NCBI GenBank assembly: GCA_008692225.1
Contig: VICG01000004.1
Location: forward strand, 2,232,501 to 2,296,500
Reading direction: 5' to 3'
Origin: Monilinia fructicola
Lineage: Eukaryota; Ascomycota; Leotiomycetes; Helotiales; Sclerotiniaceae
Length of the DNA stretch: 64,000 nucleotides
The notes under the pieces were generated by a model. It was not told the origin of the DNA, searched no databases, and saw only the letters and a program-made list of their open reading frames with translations. The translations under genes and the position numbers were made by a program. Shown piece by piece: positions 48,876 through 61,000 of the stretch. Each line of letters starts with the position of its first letter. The first letter of the stretch is position 1.

Positions 48876-50141
48876 CTACATCCTTTCCGTAGGGCGTCCT
48901 CGCCTTCTCTCCCCCCTCTCGCTCTCATCTTCGATATCTGGTTCGAAGTGATGGCTCGAGCTAGCACGTTCGCTTCCACGACTCGATGACCGTTGGATAG
49001 GAGCTTTCAATGCCGATTTCAAGGGAGGTTTTCTGGCGTCATGCTTCATCGGGGATGAACGGCGTGGGATGGCCTGTGTTTCCCAGTGGTCGCAGTGGAA
49101 GGATAGTGCATCCTCTCGTACCTTTTTTGCGTGAGCAGCCGCCGCTTGATATGCCTTTTCGGCCTCGCGGGCTCCGTCTTGCTCTAATCGCATTCGTAGT
49201 TGTCGAGCTCGTTCCTCTTGCTCCCGTGGCCGTTGGGCTATCTCGGAGTCTACTGGGGGTGTGGCTGGGTGTACTGTTGTTTTCGAAGCTGGTCTTGTCA
49301 TCGGGACGGGAGAGTATTGAGATCTTGACTCAGAAGGTTCATGTCCATGACGATGTTCTGATCTTGGATAATGCTGTGGTGACGGTTCGTGCGGTGCCAA
49401 TGTCGGTCTCTTGTGAGCTTTGTTTGAAATATTGGTGGAATGAGTTTCGAGTTGCCTGTGAATTTCATGTTGATGTTCGTAAGACCCCCGAGAAGTAAAT
49501 CGCTTGGTGTCCTCCTCAATCAGATATTCTGTCTCTTCTGCAGTCAGATCATTCCCAGAATTTCGAGTCCTGTCGGTCCATAAGATTTTATCTGACTTTT
49601 CATATATCATTGCCCTTTGAGCATCCTCCTTCCACCGATGTTCCTCTACCTCTCTGCTCTGCTTCATATGTGAAAGTCCCACTTTCTCGCAAGCCTTACA
49701 AGCTTGTCCGTAAACATGCGTCGAAATAATCTGTGGCTTGGTTCTAGGTCCGCCCGGTCTATCAAGCATGCATGCTCTTCCAGGGCAATCTTTTGTGTAA
49801 GAAGTCTCGTGAGTATAGCAGGCACACTTGTAAAGGTAGATTTTAGTTTTGCATAATTCTTTCCCTTCACAAAGTTTCGAGGTCTCTTTGTATTTGTCGC
49901 ATTCTGGCCTCGCACAAGAGAACCGGAGCGACTTTATTTCAAGTTTTGGTCTCTTGGTTGGATGCGGAACTTCACAGTCTTTGCAGCTGGGGGCGCCATT
50001 GGGGAGCCGGTCGGGACAAATAATTTTGATACATTCGCAGTCATATATCAAGTGTTTTACTATACACTTATGACATTCAGGCAAAGTTGGATCGCATGGC
50101 CCAAACTTCCTGTCCCAATATTCTTCGTTGCATTTGAACAT
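48876..50141 (-). CDS. orphan cysteine-rich protein, 421 aa
   Basis: Single uninterrupted frame starting MFKCNEEYWDRKFGPC. The first about 165 residues hold more than 20 Cys, many as CxxC or CxC, in repeating blocks that end in an aromatic-x-C-x-C: PECHKC ... IYDCEC, then CARPEC ... LYKCAC, then CPGRAC and CKAC. This looks like a metal-binding (zinc) module, without matching a family I know. The remainder is polar and low-complexity (His/Ser/Pro/Arg), with a probable coiled coil around REQEERARQLRMRLEQDGAR and a basic tail RGERRRGRPTERM. There is no signal peptide, so it is probably intracellular. Its neighbour at 52933-54663 shares one block. Function unknown. Confidence 0.75.
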   Translation of the reverse strand: MFKCNEEYWDRKFGPCDPTLPECHKCIVKHLIYDCECIKIICPDRLPNGAPSCKDCEVPHPTKRPKLEIKSLRFSCARPECDKYKETSKLCEGKELCKTKIYLYKCACYTHETSYTKDCPGRACMLDRPGGPRTKPQIISTHVYGQACKACEKVGLSHMKQSREVEEHRWKEDAQRAMIYEKSDKILWTDRTRNSGNDLTAEETEYLIEEDTKRFTSRGSYEHQHEIHRQLETHSTNISNKAHKRPTLAPHEPSPQHYPRSEHRHGHEPSESRSQYSPVPMTRPASKTTVHPATPPVDSEIAQRPREQEERARQLRMRLEQDGAREAEKAYQAAAAHAKKVREDALSFHCDHWETQAIPRRSSPMKHDARKPPLKSALKAPIQRSSSRGSERASSSHHFEPDIEDESERGERRRGRPTERM

Positions 50142-52932
50142 GACGGCCTGATGTAAGGTATTTGAAGTATGGAAATGGTGTTGATAGAATAGAAATGTTC
50201 CTAAATTCGCTCGATGAATGTATATTGTTTTAGAGAAAAAGGAAAAAGAAAAGAACTCTCGATTCAGGGAGCTTCAATGGTTTTAAGCCTGATTCCTCTT
50301 AATTCAGTCCTCAGTGACACTGGCAAATTTAAAATACAATCAATCATTATGAATCAAAAAAATTCCCAAATGGGTTAATGAATACTGTGCACAATTCTGT
50401 ACCACACAGTCAATAGATTTACCACAGAAAAAAGGAATCATTATTTCAAGATGAGTCTTGAGGATTTAGCAAATTAATGACTCTTCATCGAACACATGAC
50501 TCCATAAATTGTTTCCTCCTATTTTTACCGAGCACAAGACTAGATTTGTGATGGTCGATCTGTCAGCCTACTGATTAATTATCACCCAGCTTCTGGTATT
50601 CACTAAATGGCTCCCTGGCTACTCCAGCTTGCTTGTCAATACACCGGTGATTCTTTTGGGGATATTATCGCAAAACGAAGATGTACAGTTTTTTTTCCTT
50701 CTTCATGTATTTCCGATCCAAGATATTCTGATATCATTCTTCTCAAGAATAAAGTTTATCATCTACGGAAACGGAGGTTCTTGGAACAATGTTATTCTAA
50801 TTTCATCGAAACACACGCAAGAAGGAAACGCTCCCAAAATTTCTCCCAATCAACAAATTTCAAAGACACCTGACCAACCGACGATTAAACGGCAAGATTC
50901 TTACGTGACAGCATATCTGAAGGTAAGTAAAAGCCTCGACAGACTCGATTATACTAGTCACCCTCAGCGCTGTCCCGTGAATGCAGAGTGATTGATCTAT
51001 CAACTTAACTTTTCATCTCTATCTGCTCGCATCTTCCTCCCCTACGTATCAATCCGTAACATTTGACAAAACTTATCTCGGTCCGATCAACACATGGAAG
51101 TATTTCTATCTGATTTATGTGATTCAGTTCTACTTGTGAGCTTTTAGCTTGAGTAAACACTCTCTGATAGCTCTCATAGGATTCTCTCTTGCTACTCGCT
51201 TGAAATATGTGCTCCTAATAAGTGCGGCTTCTCTGCTATGAGCCATTCCGCAACCGTATGCTATCGTGGATGATCCTCAGCAGCGGCCTCTTTCACTAGA
51301 ATATTCGTAATCGTATTCCACCAGCTGGCTGTCGGCATGAAACTTCTCTACTATACGCTGACTCTGTGACCAGATACCATGCTAGATTACCGCCGATATG
51401 ATCTCACCCTTTGATCCGCTGTAGAGGTATTTTGCCCTAGATAGCCGTCCCATCTAGGTCCGCGTGAGCTCGTCATCCAAAAATACTACTAGTGCCAGAG
51501 GAAGATTCCCAGCAAGACAATGATCAGCTCACAATACAAAAAGCAGACGCCCCCTCAACATACCGGAAACTCTATCGACTCGCCAGCAGCACATCTCTCG
51601 CGGTGTTTCTTCAGTCCCATACTAGATTTGCGGCAGGGCGGTGGTCCACCTCAATGAAATACCAGGAATTCGACTCTCTATCCCAAGAGATAGAAGCTAA
51701 CCGCCGAAGCAACGCCAGATAAGCTGGCCACATTGACATTTCACACGCATCTCCCCTTGCACCTCGCATGATTCCACCAGATGGCCATAAACATCACAAG
51801 GAATCTTCCGATCGGGAAGATCTTCAGACAACGCGGGCTTGGATCCGGGTCTTTGCGATGGCCGCAGGTTTCCTTGCAGTCACGGTCATGGCATCGAGGT
51901 ACGGGCAAGGAATCGTTGGGAGGTATGGCGGACGTGGATGTTGGATGTTGATGCGTTTAGTGCGTTCGGATCATGATCAATTTTCGTACTCGTTGACGTT
52001 ACGTACGGGCAAGACAAGCTTTCCCGTCGTAGGAGTGATGGTAGTTGCAGGGGCTGTGGGATTGTCATTGTGGAGGGAGGAGGGAGTTACTGGCTGGCTG
52101 GCTTGGGTTGTGCTTTCGAGTTGTAGGGAAGTATTCCTGGCATGCTTTTGTTGCTGACGACTTAGGCTGTGTAGTTTGTAATCTTACATCGCTGCAGCTG
52201 TGGGTGTAGATGATGGCATATCTTGAACATGTGGGGAGAGCCATGCTAGATGTGAGCTCTTGGGTTTCGGTCACATGTGATTGGTGCATACGCAGGACTT
52301 GTATATTTATGAAGACTTTTATGAAGATAAGATATTCCAAGGCAACGAACGCAAGAGTCTAATATTGATCCAAAGAAGAAGAATTCAGGAAATTCGAATC
52401 CTCTCAAGCTTTCCAATGTTCAAGCATGACTCCCATGTAGAAAACTGATTGTGATTTATGAATGAATCAAAAACATATTCGACATTGAGTAACCTTGATA
52501 CTGTACTTATGAGTACCTTTTGCAGTCTTTAGTATAAATTTGTAATTTATGATTATTGGTATGGGGGTGCAATTCATAGTTATTGACATTAATCTACACT
52601 TTACAACATTGATATAAATCTCGACTTGCACTTTCCAGTCATCGATATAAAATTTCATTAGAGATAGAAACACATCAAAGCCCCCCTCCGTCTTTTCCAC
52701 CCCTTGTTGGTAGAGAACAAAAGAGAAATAAGAATATTCCAAAAAGCGAAATCCAAAGCCTCGCATCAAAATTTCCTGCATACCCTCGAAAACCATGCAG
52801 ATTAGTCAACAGCCCTGGATGTTCAGAAGAAAGAAAACAATTCAGAGGTATCACTAGATAGCACCCAACTCAACAATCAAATTCACCTCAAAGCACATCC
52901 CCTTGAACATCCACGGCGACTACGCAAACCCC
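50142..52932. other. intergenic between the two orphan genes
   Basis: Contains only short + strand frames (50607-50873, 51492-51722 and the doubtful 51768-52157). No repeats of note. Upstream sequence of the 421-aa gene is AT-rich to about 50.6 kb. Confidence 0.45.
51768..52157 (+). CDS. doubtful small membrane-protein ORF, 129 aa
   Basis: ATG start, polar N-terminus (HKHHKESSDREDLQ), then two plausible membrane spans (VFAMAAGFLAVTVMAS and FPVVGVMVVAGAVGLSLW) and a Cys-containing end (VFLACFCC). No family is recognised, and no splice evidence extends it. It could be a real short gene or chance. Confidence 0.22.
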   Translation: MIPPDGHKHHKESSDREDLQTTRAWIRVFAMAAGFLAVTVMASRYGQGIVGRYGGRGCWMLMRLVRSDHDQFSYSLTLRTGKTSFPVVGVMVVAGAVGLSLWREEGVTGWLAWVVLSSCREVFLACFCC

Positions 52933-54663
52933 CTATTTCTTCGACTTCCGACTGCGAGAAAGTATCTCGTGTCCAACCTCGATCCCCTCTTCGAGATAGT
53001 ACATCTTGTAATCACGATCTTTTTTTGCGGAACTAGCCGAGCTGGAACGGCGAGAACGATGACTTCTTTTTTCATGCGAGGATCTGGATACACTGCGTGA
53101 GCCCGAAGGTCTCCCTTTATGGTCGGACGAGTTTGCGAGGCTAGACTTGGCTTTGGGTGGCGCGGACGCGCGTTCTGAGCTTTGTTTTCTTTGGGATGTC
53201 GGCGCTGCGGGGTGTGCGTCTTGCTCTCGATTCTCGTTCTCGGTGGGAGGTTTTTCTTCTTCCGCCCGAACCTGGTCTTTTTCCTTCCTCGGTTGCTGCT
53301 CTGCGTGTTTCTGGGTCTCTTGTTTGTCGGTTCGGATTTCTTCTTCGACTAGGGTTTGGCTTGTATTGCTTTCCGTTGAGCTTGCTTCTTGAGATGGTTT
53401 CTCTCGCTCTGCTTCATCGCTTCGGGGGTGGCTTGCATTATAGACTGCGTCTTGAGATTGGCTTTCTTGTCCCCGATCGTTATCAGCACTACCATTAGAT
53501 TTCGTTCCATTTTCATTACCATCCCGTGGATTTGATGTCCTATGGCGCGACAATCTAGAAACATCTGAAGGCTCGTTTTGATATTGTTGCGGGGGCAAAC
53601 CAGAGTGTCCAGGCCCTGCAGATGATTGTTCGTAAGGTATTAAGTTTCTTGGTTTCTCTAATATTCTATAATCTAGAGCTGTATTTTCATTCAATGGTAT
53701 ATTTTGTTGTTGATGCTGAAGCTGTGGTGGATCAGAGAGTTTGTGCGTTGAAGTTGATCGCGGGTAAGGTATGAAGTCGTTTGGATCATTTGATGTCCTA
53801 TAGCCTGAAGGTGGATTATCCCTTAAAGACTTGCTTCGGCGTTTCTGGTGGTGTTGCTGAACCGGCGATGAAACAGAGTGATTGGGCGTTGTAGTTGATG
53901 GCGGGTAATGTATGAAGTCGTCCGGATCATTTGATGTTCTATAACCTGGAGGTGGTGGATTCCGAGGACCAAGATTTTTATATATATAAGAATCTGGTTT
54001 GTCACGTAGTCGATGTTGCTGCTGAAGCGGCAATGAATGGAAGTGTTGAGGTATTGCATTAGCTTCCGCATAAGGTAAGCTTTTTTTCGCATCCCCCCAT
54101 GTTCTATCCGGCAAGGTCACCTTGACATCTGCAGGCTTACCATGATGTTGAATCTGAGGTTGCCCAGAAGATTGGGGTAGTGCATCCGTGGTCCGCGGTG
54201 TCAAATTCCCACAAAGCCCAGTAGACCCAATATAAAACTCGCCCTGTATACTTACAAGGTAACTTTTCTTACCCGTGAAACTTATTATAGCGTCGGGCTT
54301 CGCAGCTGGGGACTTGTTGTGAGAGGTTGAGGTTGTCACGTGCCCCTCAAGACCGTATTTGTGGAGGTCATCAGCTTTGGTGAATTCCACACAGCCGCAG
54401 CGGAAGAATGCTAAGGGTTTGAAAGAGTGTTGGGAAGGTGGTTGGCTGTTATCTTCTGGGCTTGCATGACACTCGACCTTGCTGCAGGGCGAGGAAACGA
54501 ATACAAAGAGCTTAGTATCTTGTTTGACGCTTGGTTTGGAGCTTCCTGGATCGGAGGGGTGAACCTTTGTTTCTTCGCTTAAGTTGCGATGTGAAAGAGG
54601 TTCGGTAAGACATGGAAGGCCTGACTGCTTGCCGGCACTTGATTTCTGCTCTTCGGTGGACAT
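52933..54663 (-). CDS. orphan repeat-containing protein, 576 aa
   Basis: Single exon starting MSTEEQKSSAGKQSG. Residues about 50-100 carry CSKVEC ... FFRCGC, the same C-x3-E-C / C-x-C spacing as in the 421-aa neighbour. Residues about 205-365 form four degenerate repeats of about 35-50 aa around a GYRTSNDPDDFIHYP core preceded by QQQH-like stretches; the third copy (DYRILEKPRNLIPYE) and fourth (RHRTSNPRDGNEN) are progressively decayed. Then follows a long acidic/polar disordered stretch (EEEIRTDKQETQKHAEQQ) and an Arg/Ser-rich segment (SRSVSRSSHEKRSHRSRRSS) ending SRSRKSKK, reminiscent of nuclear RS-type or NLS sequence. No signal peptide. Function unknown; nuclear location is a guess from the basic tail. 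Confidence 0.72.
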   Translation of the reverse strand: MSTEEQKSSAGKQSGLPCLTEPLSHRNLSEETKVHPSDPGSSKPSVKQDTKLFVFVSSPCSKVECHASPEDNSQPPSQHSFKPLAFFRCGCVEFTKADDLHKYGLEGHVTTSTSHNKSPAAKPDAIISFTGKKSYLVSIQGEFYIGSTGLCGNLTPRTTDALPQSSGQPQIQHHGKPADVKVTLPDRTWGDAKKSLPYAEANAIPQHFHSLPLQQQHRLRDKPDSYIYKNLGPRNPPPPGYRTSNDPDDFIHYPPSTTTPNHSVSSPVQQHHQKRRSKSLRDNPPSGYRTSNDPNDFIPYPRSTSTHKLSDPPQLQHQQQNIPLNENTALDYRILEKPRNLIPYEQSSAGPGHSGLPPQQYQNEPSDVSRLSRHRTSNPRDGNENGTKSNGSADNDRGQESQSQDAVYNASHPRSDEAEREKPSQEASSTESNTSQTLVEEEIRTDKQETQKHAEQQPRKEKDQVRAEEEKPPTENENREQDAHPAAPTSQRKQSSERASAPPKAKSSLANSSDHKGRPSGSRSVSRSSHEKRSHRSRRSSSASSAKKDRDYKMYYLEEGIEVGHEILSRSRKSKK

Positions 54664-55790
54664 TTCTTCAATTTGATATGTGGTTATCGTTTACCCGTTG
54701 ACAGTTTGAATAGAGATAGAAGATAATTTAAATTCTAGATCAGTTGTGTGTTTTGATGTAAAGAAAAGAAAAGGATCCTTACATCAGGAAAATACAGATC
54801 TTTTTAAACACATCCACAGGCTCCCTTGACAGAAATATTTAGTCATGAATCATGAATACATTGCAGAATGAGTCTTAAGTAACTACAAATTATCATGATT
54901 ATGAATGATTTCGTAGTTCACAGTCATTGATACATCAGAATTATTATATTTGGAGTCAGATCAGGGCCTGTGGCGTATTGTACAATGAATCCGCACTTGA
55001 CAAATACTGATGAGTCCTCATATTATGGATATCCATGGATCCATGGGTGTATATGATATTCTCCTTCGAGATGAAGTCAGGCTCGAGAAAAGTGAATATT
55101 AAACATGATTGCAAGTAAGATACCATGCTTAAAGGTTTTCGGGTTGGTATAAATATCTGGGCTGCATGATGATGAAATTGGGAGATATAAAGGAAATGGC
55201 TGGTTTGCATCTAAACAACAGCCTTGGAGATACTCAAAAGATTCAAAGATTCAAATTTCCAACCTGGATACACTGGTCAAACTTATTCCCTAGAAGCCTC
55301 AAAGTCAAAGGATGTAGACGTCCAATTCGTAATCAACAAAGACAACCCAGAAATCAGATAAAGCTGGAAAAAGCAATGGAAGAAAAGGATTTTTGTATAT
55401 AAGTTGGTAATCAACTCTCAGAATCAAGTACCACTCAAGAAGTTCACTCAAACTTTGATAATAGATATAACCTTGCCACCAACTCACAACGAAATAGAAA
55501 ACATCAATATAGAAAGATAGTTATAGCTCACCTCTCATTCGCTGACGAAAAGATATTAAAATATCGAGTATCAAATAAATACCCTTGAAGCTGAGGTACA
55601 TTCTAAATAGAAATCAAGGCATCGACAATGATACCCAGGCTGATCGGGGATTTCTTATCCCATCACCCACTTCACCACCTCACCGGGAGCAATTAGTTCA
55701 CCCCACCAATACCCCTCTTCCCACACGTGGACACCATTCCACTTCCACTCCCACTTCCAAGCCAATCCCAGCAAATCAAACCCAAACCTG

Positions 55791-55850
55791 AATCCAAATC
55801 CAAATCCAAATCCAAATCCAAATCCAAATCCAAATCCAAATCCAAATCCA
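55791..55850. repeat. (CCAAAT)n hexanucleotide microsatellite
   Basis: About ten tandem CCAAAT units. Read on the minus strand it gives G-F or D-L dipeptide arrays in two frames, which explains the apparent ORFs. Confidence 0.9.
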
Positions 55851-56170
55851 AACCCATACTGTACATACCAAGCAACAAACCCAATCGAGGGCACTTGCCC
55901 TAACCTCTCACCCGGGTCACCCCCTCACCACACTCTCCCACTCTCACTCTCCCCAACCACATCACCCCAACCCATATTCGGGCCGCTTTATCATAACCCC
56001 GCCTGCCCGCCCGCCCGCCTACCTGACCTTCCCTCCCCTCTTCTCTTCCCTTCCCTTTCCCTACGACACCCCCATTCTCTCCTCAATGATACCTACTGTA
56101 CCATCATACCATGCTAGACCACGCTACCAATACAGCAAACACATCAACCATACAGCACAATACAGAGTCC

Positions 56171-56224
56171 AATACAATACAATACAATACAATACAATAC
56201 AATACAATACAATACAATACAATA
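56171..56224. repeat. (AATAC)n pentanucleotide microsatellite
   Basis: About eleven perfect AATAC units in intergenic DNA. Confidence 0.92.
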
Positions 56225-56857
56225 TGTACCTCCTACCACCTCACCTCCCACCCCAAACACCACCGCCCTTAATCAACCCACCACACCAAAAGCAGCAAAA
56301 CTAACCCATCCAAACAAGGCAGTATCTGGTCCCCACCCACGAGATATCATTGGACGGAGGAGGAGGTGCCAACTCACTGTTTATTGTATGGATTGTTGTA
56401 GCTTTATATGCGTTTTGTTTTGTTTGCTTTTCACTTCTCTTGTCTTCTTTTCTTTCTTGGGATTATTTGTTTATTTTACTTATTTGCTTGGTTGGTTGGT
56501 TGGCTGATTGATTAATAGTTGGTTATTGTACTCAAGTACTATACTCTAGATACATAAATGAATGAATGACTAGATTCGGTTCGATTGAAAAGAAGCGGAC
56601 CACATCGGGCTGAAGGCGAGGGCTATTTCTATCAATGGGATCCATGGATAATGGGTGTGATTAACATCTGATGATTTTATTTGTTCTCTACGCCGCATAT
56701 TTAGATAGGAAACACTAGTGGATGGATGCATAGACTTATAAAACGAAAGTATATATACTTAATCGATTTTAATTAAAAATCACATTAGGTATTTAAATTT
56801 AAAAGTATTAAGTATTAAATATTTATTATTATAATAAAATATAAAGTTTTATTATAA

Positions 56858-57514
56858 TATATATATAAATATTAATATTTTAATATTTTAACGTTTTATA
56901 AGTTTATATATCTATTAATAAAAATATATAAATAAGTAAATAAGTAAATAATACGTAGTCTATATATAGTATTTAATTTTATTTATTCTAGAGTTTTTAG
57001 AGTTTGATTTTAATAATAATATAATTAATAAATAAAATAAAAAGTTAGATTAATAGGTTATTTTACTATATTAAGAATTTAAAATACGTTTATTTAACGA
57101 CGTTATATAAGTTCTAGAAATTTTATAGATTTTTCATTTGATATATAGTTAGTTAAATTAATTTATTACTTTATTTATATAGTAATATTTTTTATTTATT
57201 TATTTAACTATTTATTTATTTATTATTAATAATTCGTTTATTTATTATTTATTTATTTATATCTATATCTCTTTATTATTTATTATTTATTATTTATTAT
57301 TTATTATTTATTATTTATTATTTATTATTTATTATTATTATTTATTATTTATTATTATATTATTATTATATTATTATTATTTATTATTTATTATTTATTA
57401 TTATTTATTATTTATTATTTATTATTTATTATTATTTTTATTATTATTTATTATTTATTATTTATTATTTATTATTTTATTATTATATTTATTATTTTTA
57501 TTATTTATTATTTA

Positions 57515-57547
<33 letters not shown>

Positions 57548-58053
57548 TATTATTTATTATTTATTATTTATTTATTATATTATTTATATTATTTATTTAT
57601 TATTTTATTATTTATTATTTATTATTTATTATTTATTATTTATTATTTATTATATTATTATTATTATTTATTATTTATTATTTATTTATTTATTATTTAT
57701 TATTTATTATTATTATTTATTTTTTATTTATTATTTATTATTTTATTATTTATTATTTATTATTTATTATTTATTATTTATTATTATTATTTATTATTTA
57801 TTATTTATTATTTATTATTTATTATTTTTATTATTTATTATTATTTATTATTTATTATTATTTTTAAACCTTTTATAATATAGGTATAATAATTATATAA
57901 TACTATATTTTAATAAACTAAGATTCTTCGAATCTATAAAAGTAGAGTAGGTAAGATATAAGTTAACTAGTACTATAAGTAGATATATAGATAAATATAC
58001 TAGTAAATATACGAACTTATAAAACGTTAAAGTATTAATATTTATATATATAT
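56858..58053. repeat. inverted-repeat-bounded AT island with TTATTA microsatellite
   Basis: A left arm (about 56858-56913) and right arm (about 58014-58053) are imperfect inverted repeats sharing AACTTATAAAACGTTAA and TATTAATATTTATATATATA. Between them lies very AT-rich DNA, with about 640 bases (57238-57876) of TTATTA / TTATTATTTA microsatellite. No coding frame survives. It may be a RIP-degraded inverted-repeat transposon invaded by microsatellite, or just an AT-isochore. Confidence 0.65.
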
Positions 58054-61000
58054 CAAAATCTAATTTCACATTCTATTGTAATACTATAAATTTTTTATAA
58101 TCAATATACGCTGAAATTCGTATTGCGGAATTGAAATACTTGATATTGTTTTTGATTAAAATCCACTCAGCATCTTCTCGTTTTATGAGTTTGTACACCC
58201 ATTGGTGGTAGGTAGGTAGGTAATGTTTAACAGGTGCTTAGGTCTGCGTACTTGATATCTAAAAGACGCAAAGAGGCGCGCGCGCGCGCGAGAGAGAGGG
58301 TCACGAGTCGATTCGGAGGATTTGGGGTCATCTCGTGGGGTCGTTTTAGTAGTTTTTATTGTTTACTACGGAGTATGTACGGTACTCGTACGAGTACGAA
58401 TGAATAGTCAGTATAGTATGATTTAGAGGGATGGTTAGTTTTTGTGCACTTATTAGTATTTATATGCTGGAGATTTGGGTAGGTGCGTGGATAGGTAGGT
58501 ATGTACAAGTATGCACTCTGGAATTAGTACGCAAAACGAACGAACTTCTTGAACGGCTTGTGGATTGAGTTGGTTATTTTCTTTGGGGGGGTTCCCTTTG
58601 GCTTTTTGGCTTTGGGTGGAGGTTTGTGGTATTGATATTCATTGTGATACAGAGTCAGTTGGTTTGTTTGGTGTTGGATTCTGGGTTTGGGTTTGGGTTT
58701 GGGTTTGATTACTGTTTAGTTAGGTGTTTTGTGTTTACTTTAGTATATTATGAACTTATAATATAATATTTTGATATTGTTTATAAGGGAGATTGTTGAT
58801 AATGGGTGGGTTTGTTAGTATTAGTATTGGTTTAGATGATAAGATGGTGGAATGGATGTAAGGATATAATTAAGGATATGAGTGTTATGGAATTATTAGA
58901 GGTGATGTGTAAGGGATGGTTCATTGAAGTTTTAGTAAGTTTTCTAGGCTAGATAATTGAGTAAGGGATGGATTATAAATAAAGAGAGAGATTTTAATAA
59001 AGTAAAAAGAATATTATATATATTATATTATATATATTATATTATATATATATTTATATTATTAAATAGGATATTAATCGATATTAATATTAATTTTAGA
59101 GATTTTATATATATATTTAATATTACTTATATAGATTTTATATTAAAAAATATTAATTAATTAAGTATTATATAATATTATTTCTAAGGTTATTTTATTA
59201 AAGCTATTCGATTATAATAAAAGTAATAAAGCGAATCTTAAAAGAAGAATATAACGTTTAATATTTTCTAAGTTCTTAACTACTCGGTTCTATAATATAA
59301 TAGAAATCGAAGCTATTTATTAGTTCGACTATTAAGTATCGTCTAATGAATTCCTTAACCCTATAAATATTCGATATTATATTAGTTACTTATCTTTAAT
59401 CAAAATTAATATTCCGATATTGAAATAGATGAATTAATAATACATTACAAACCGAGATCTCGTTAATATATTATGTATTATGTATTATGTATTATGTATT
59501 ATATTATGTATTGTATATAATGTATAATGTATAATGTATCTATCTATTATACTGTACGCGGTCTTGGTATTTCTTCAAAGCTCGAGGTCAGGTTTGATAT
59601 CTTGGTGGGTGGATCTGTTGGTTGTGTTATCGAGGTGCAGAGTCGTAGCACGAGGATTGATCGAGTTCATTGGCCCTTTTGGGATAGTTTGAGTTCATTG
59701 GCCTTTTTGGGATAGTTCGAGTGGGAACCTTGAAGTGTCATGAAATGCCCGGGCTTTTGTGCTTGAGCTTAAAGTGGGGTACTGACGGTAGAGGTGAGCT
59801 TGGGATGATGAGTTGGTGATGATTAGGGTGTCGGATGTGTGATGTGTGAAATAATATATAGAGTAATGTGTAGCTAGCCCTGGAGATATCATAATGCTCT
59901 AGATTATGCTTTTATTATTAGTAGTATCTAGCTTATTTATTTATTAGTTTATTTATCAAAGTATATAAATATATTGTTTTCTATTTAATAAGTAGTTATA
60001 TTTATATTTTTATATACTTATATAAAAACCTTAAATATAAAACACTTAGACACTTTTAGATATAATATTATTTCTTATTATGATTTATGTATATTAGATA
60101 GCTAAAGACTAACTGTATTACTAATACAATCAATCTATAGACGATGATACAAGTTAGAACAAGGATAGAAATACCTCCCTAGCTGGAGGTACCTCGTAGT
60201 ATACAAGATATCTACCTACCTCTGCTTAAGCCATACATACCTACGTAGGACAAGAAGAGTTCATTCAGATCTTTAAGAATGAATCTTAAATGATCCATTG
60301 CCTTGGTTTTTTCACGACTACGGAGTATCCATAGTCATTATTACTCAAGTAGTATGTTTAGAATAACCCGTGAACCTTGGAAATCCTAATCACTTGTTAT
60401 TCATCGTTTATCATCTAGTATACGGAGTAGTATTTCAAGATTATCTATCTACTTTATTCACTTCTCGATTGTCTATGGATTACTCAATAGATCACTTCGA
60501 AAGGAATAGTCTTTCTTATCCAATAGAACGACATCCCATCAACTCAACAATTGATATTCACAACTTGTTAATATTGTTCTTCCAAATCTTCTTCAAAGAT
60601 TCATAATTGAACATTTTCTTCATTGGAAGAATGCCCGTGGACTTACTTATATAAACAGAGCCATCCTCCAACATCAAGGTCGATCAAGGAAAAGCATCCA
60701 ACATCCATTACACTAGCTACAGTATCTACTTACCTAGTACAGTATCTAACAACTACTAGACCTTGATTCCTTTGGTTCTCTTAGATAATTCGAGGATATC
60801 TTTGATCTAACCAATCATTTATACAACTTACATACATCCATCCATACAGATTATCTATACTGTACATCCATACATCCATACATCCATACAACCATCCATC
60901 CACTCATCCATCATACAACCATCCATCCACTCATCCATCCACCCATCCACCCATCCATCCATCCACCCATCCATCCATCCATACTCATAATTAAAGAATA

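Larger units (their letters stand above)
54664..56857. other. intergenic with CCAAAT and AATAC microsatellites
   Basis: Promoter of the 576-aa gene followed by repeat-rich sequence. A + frame at 55585-55791 and minus frames of alternating G-F or D-L are repeat artefacts. No gene was found. Confidence 0.55.

Noticed and set aside
51492..51722. 76-aa + strand ORF
   Set aside because: Polar composition without domain, signal or splice support; not distinguishable from chance.
55655..55894. G-F and D-L dipeptide repeat proteins
   Set aside because: Products of the CCAAAT microsatellite; neighbouring frames are equally open.
58682..58707. telomere-like GGGTTT repeats
   Set aside because: Four units only, not the fungal TTAGGG, and internal to the sequence; an ordinary microsatellite.
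60838..60985. CRISPR-like array of short repeats
   Set aside because: Repeat units abut without unique spacers; a tetranucleotide microsatellite in a eukaryotic genome.
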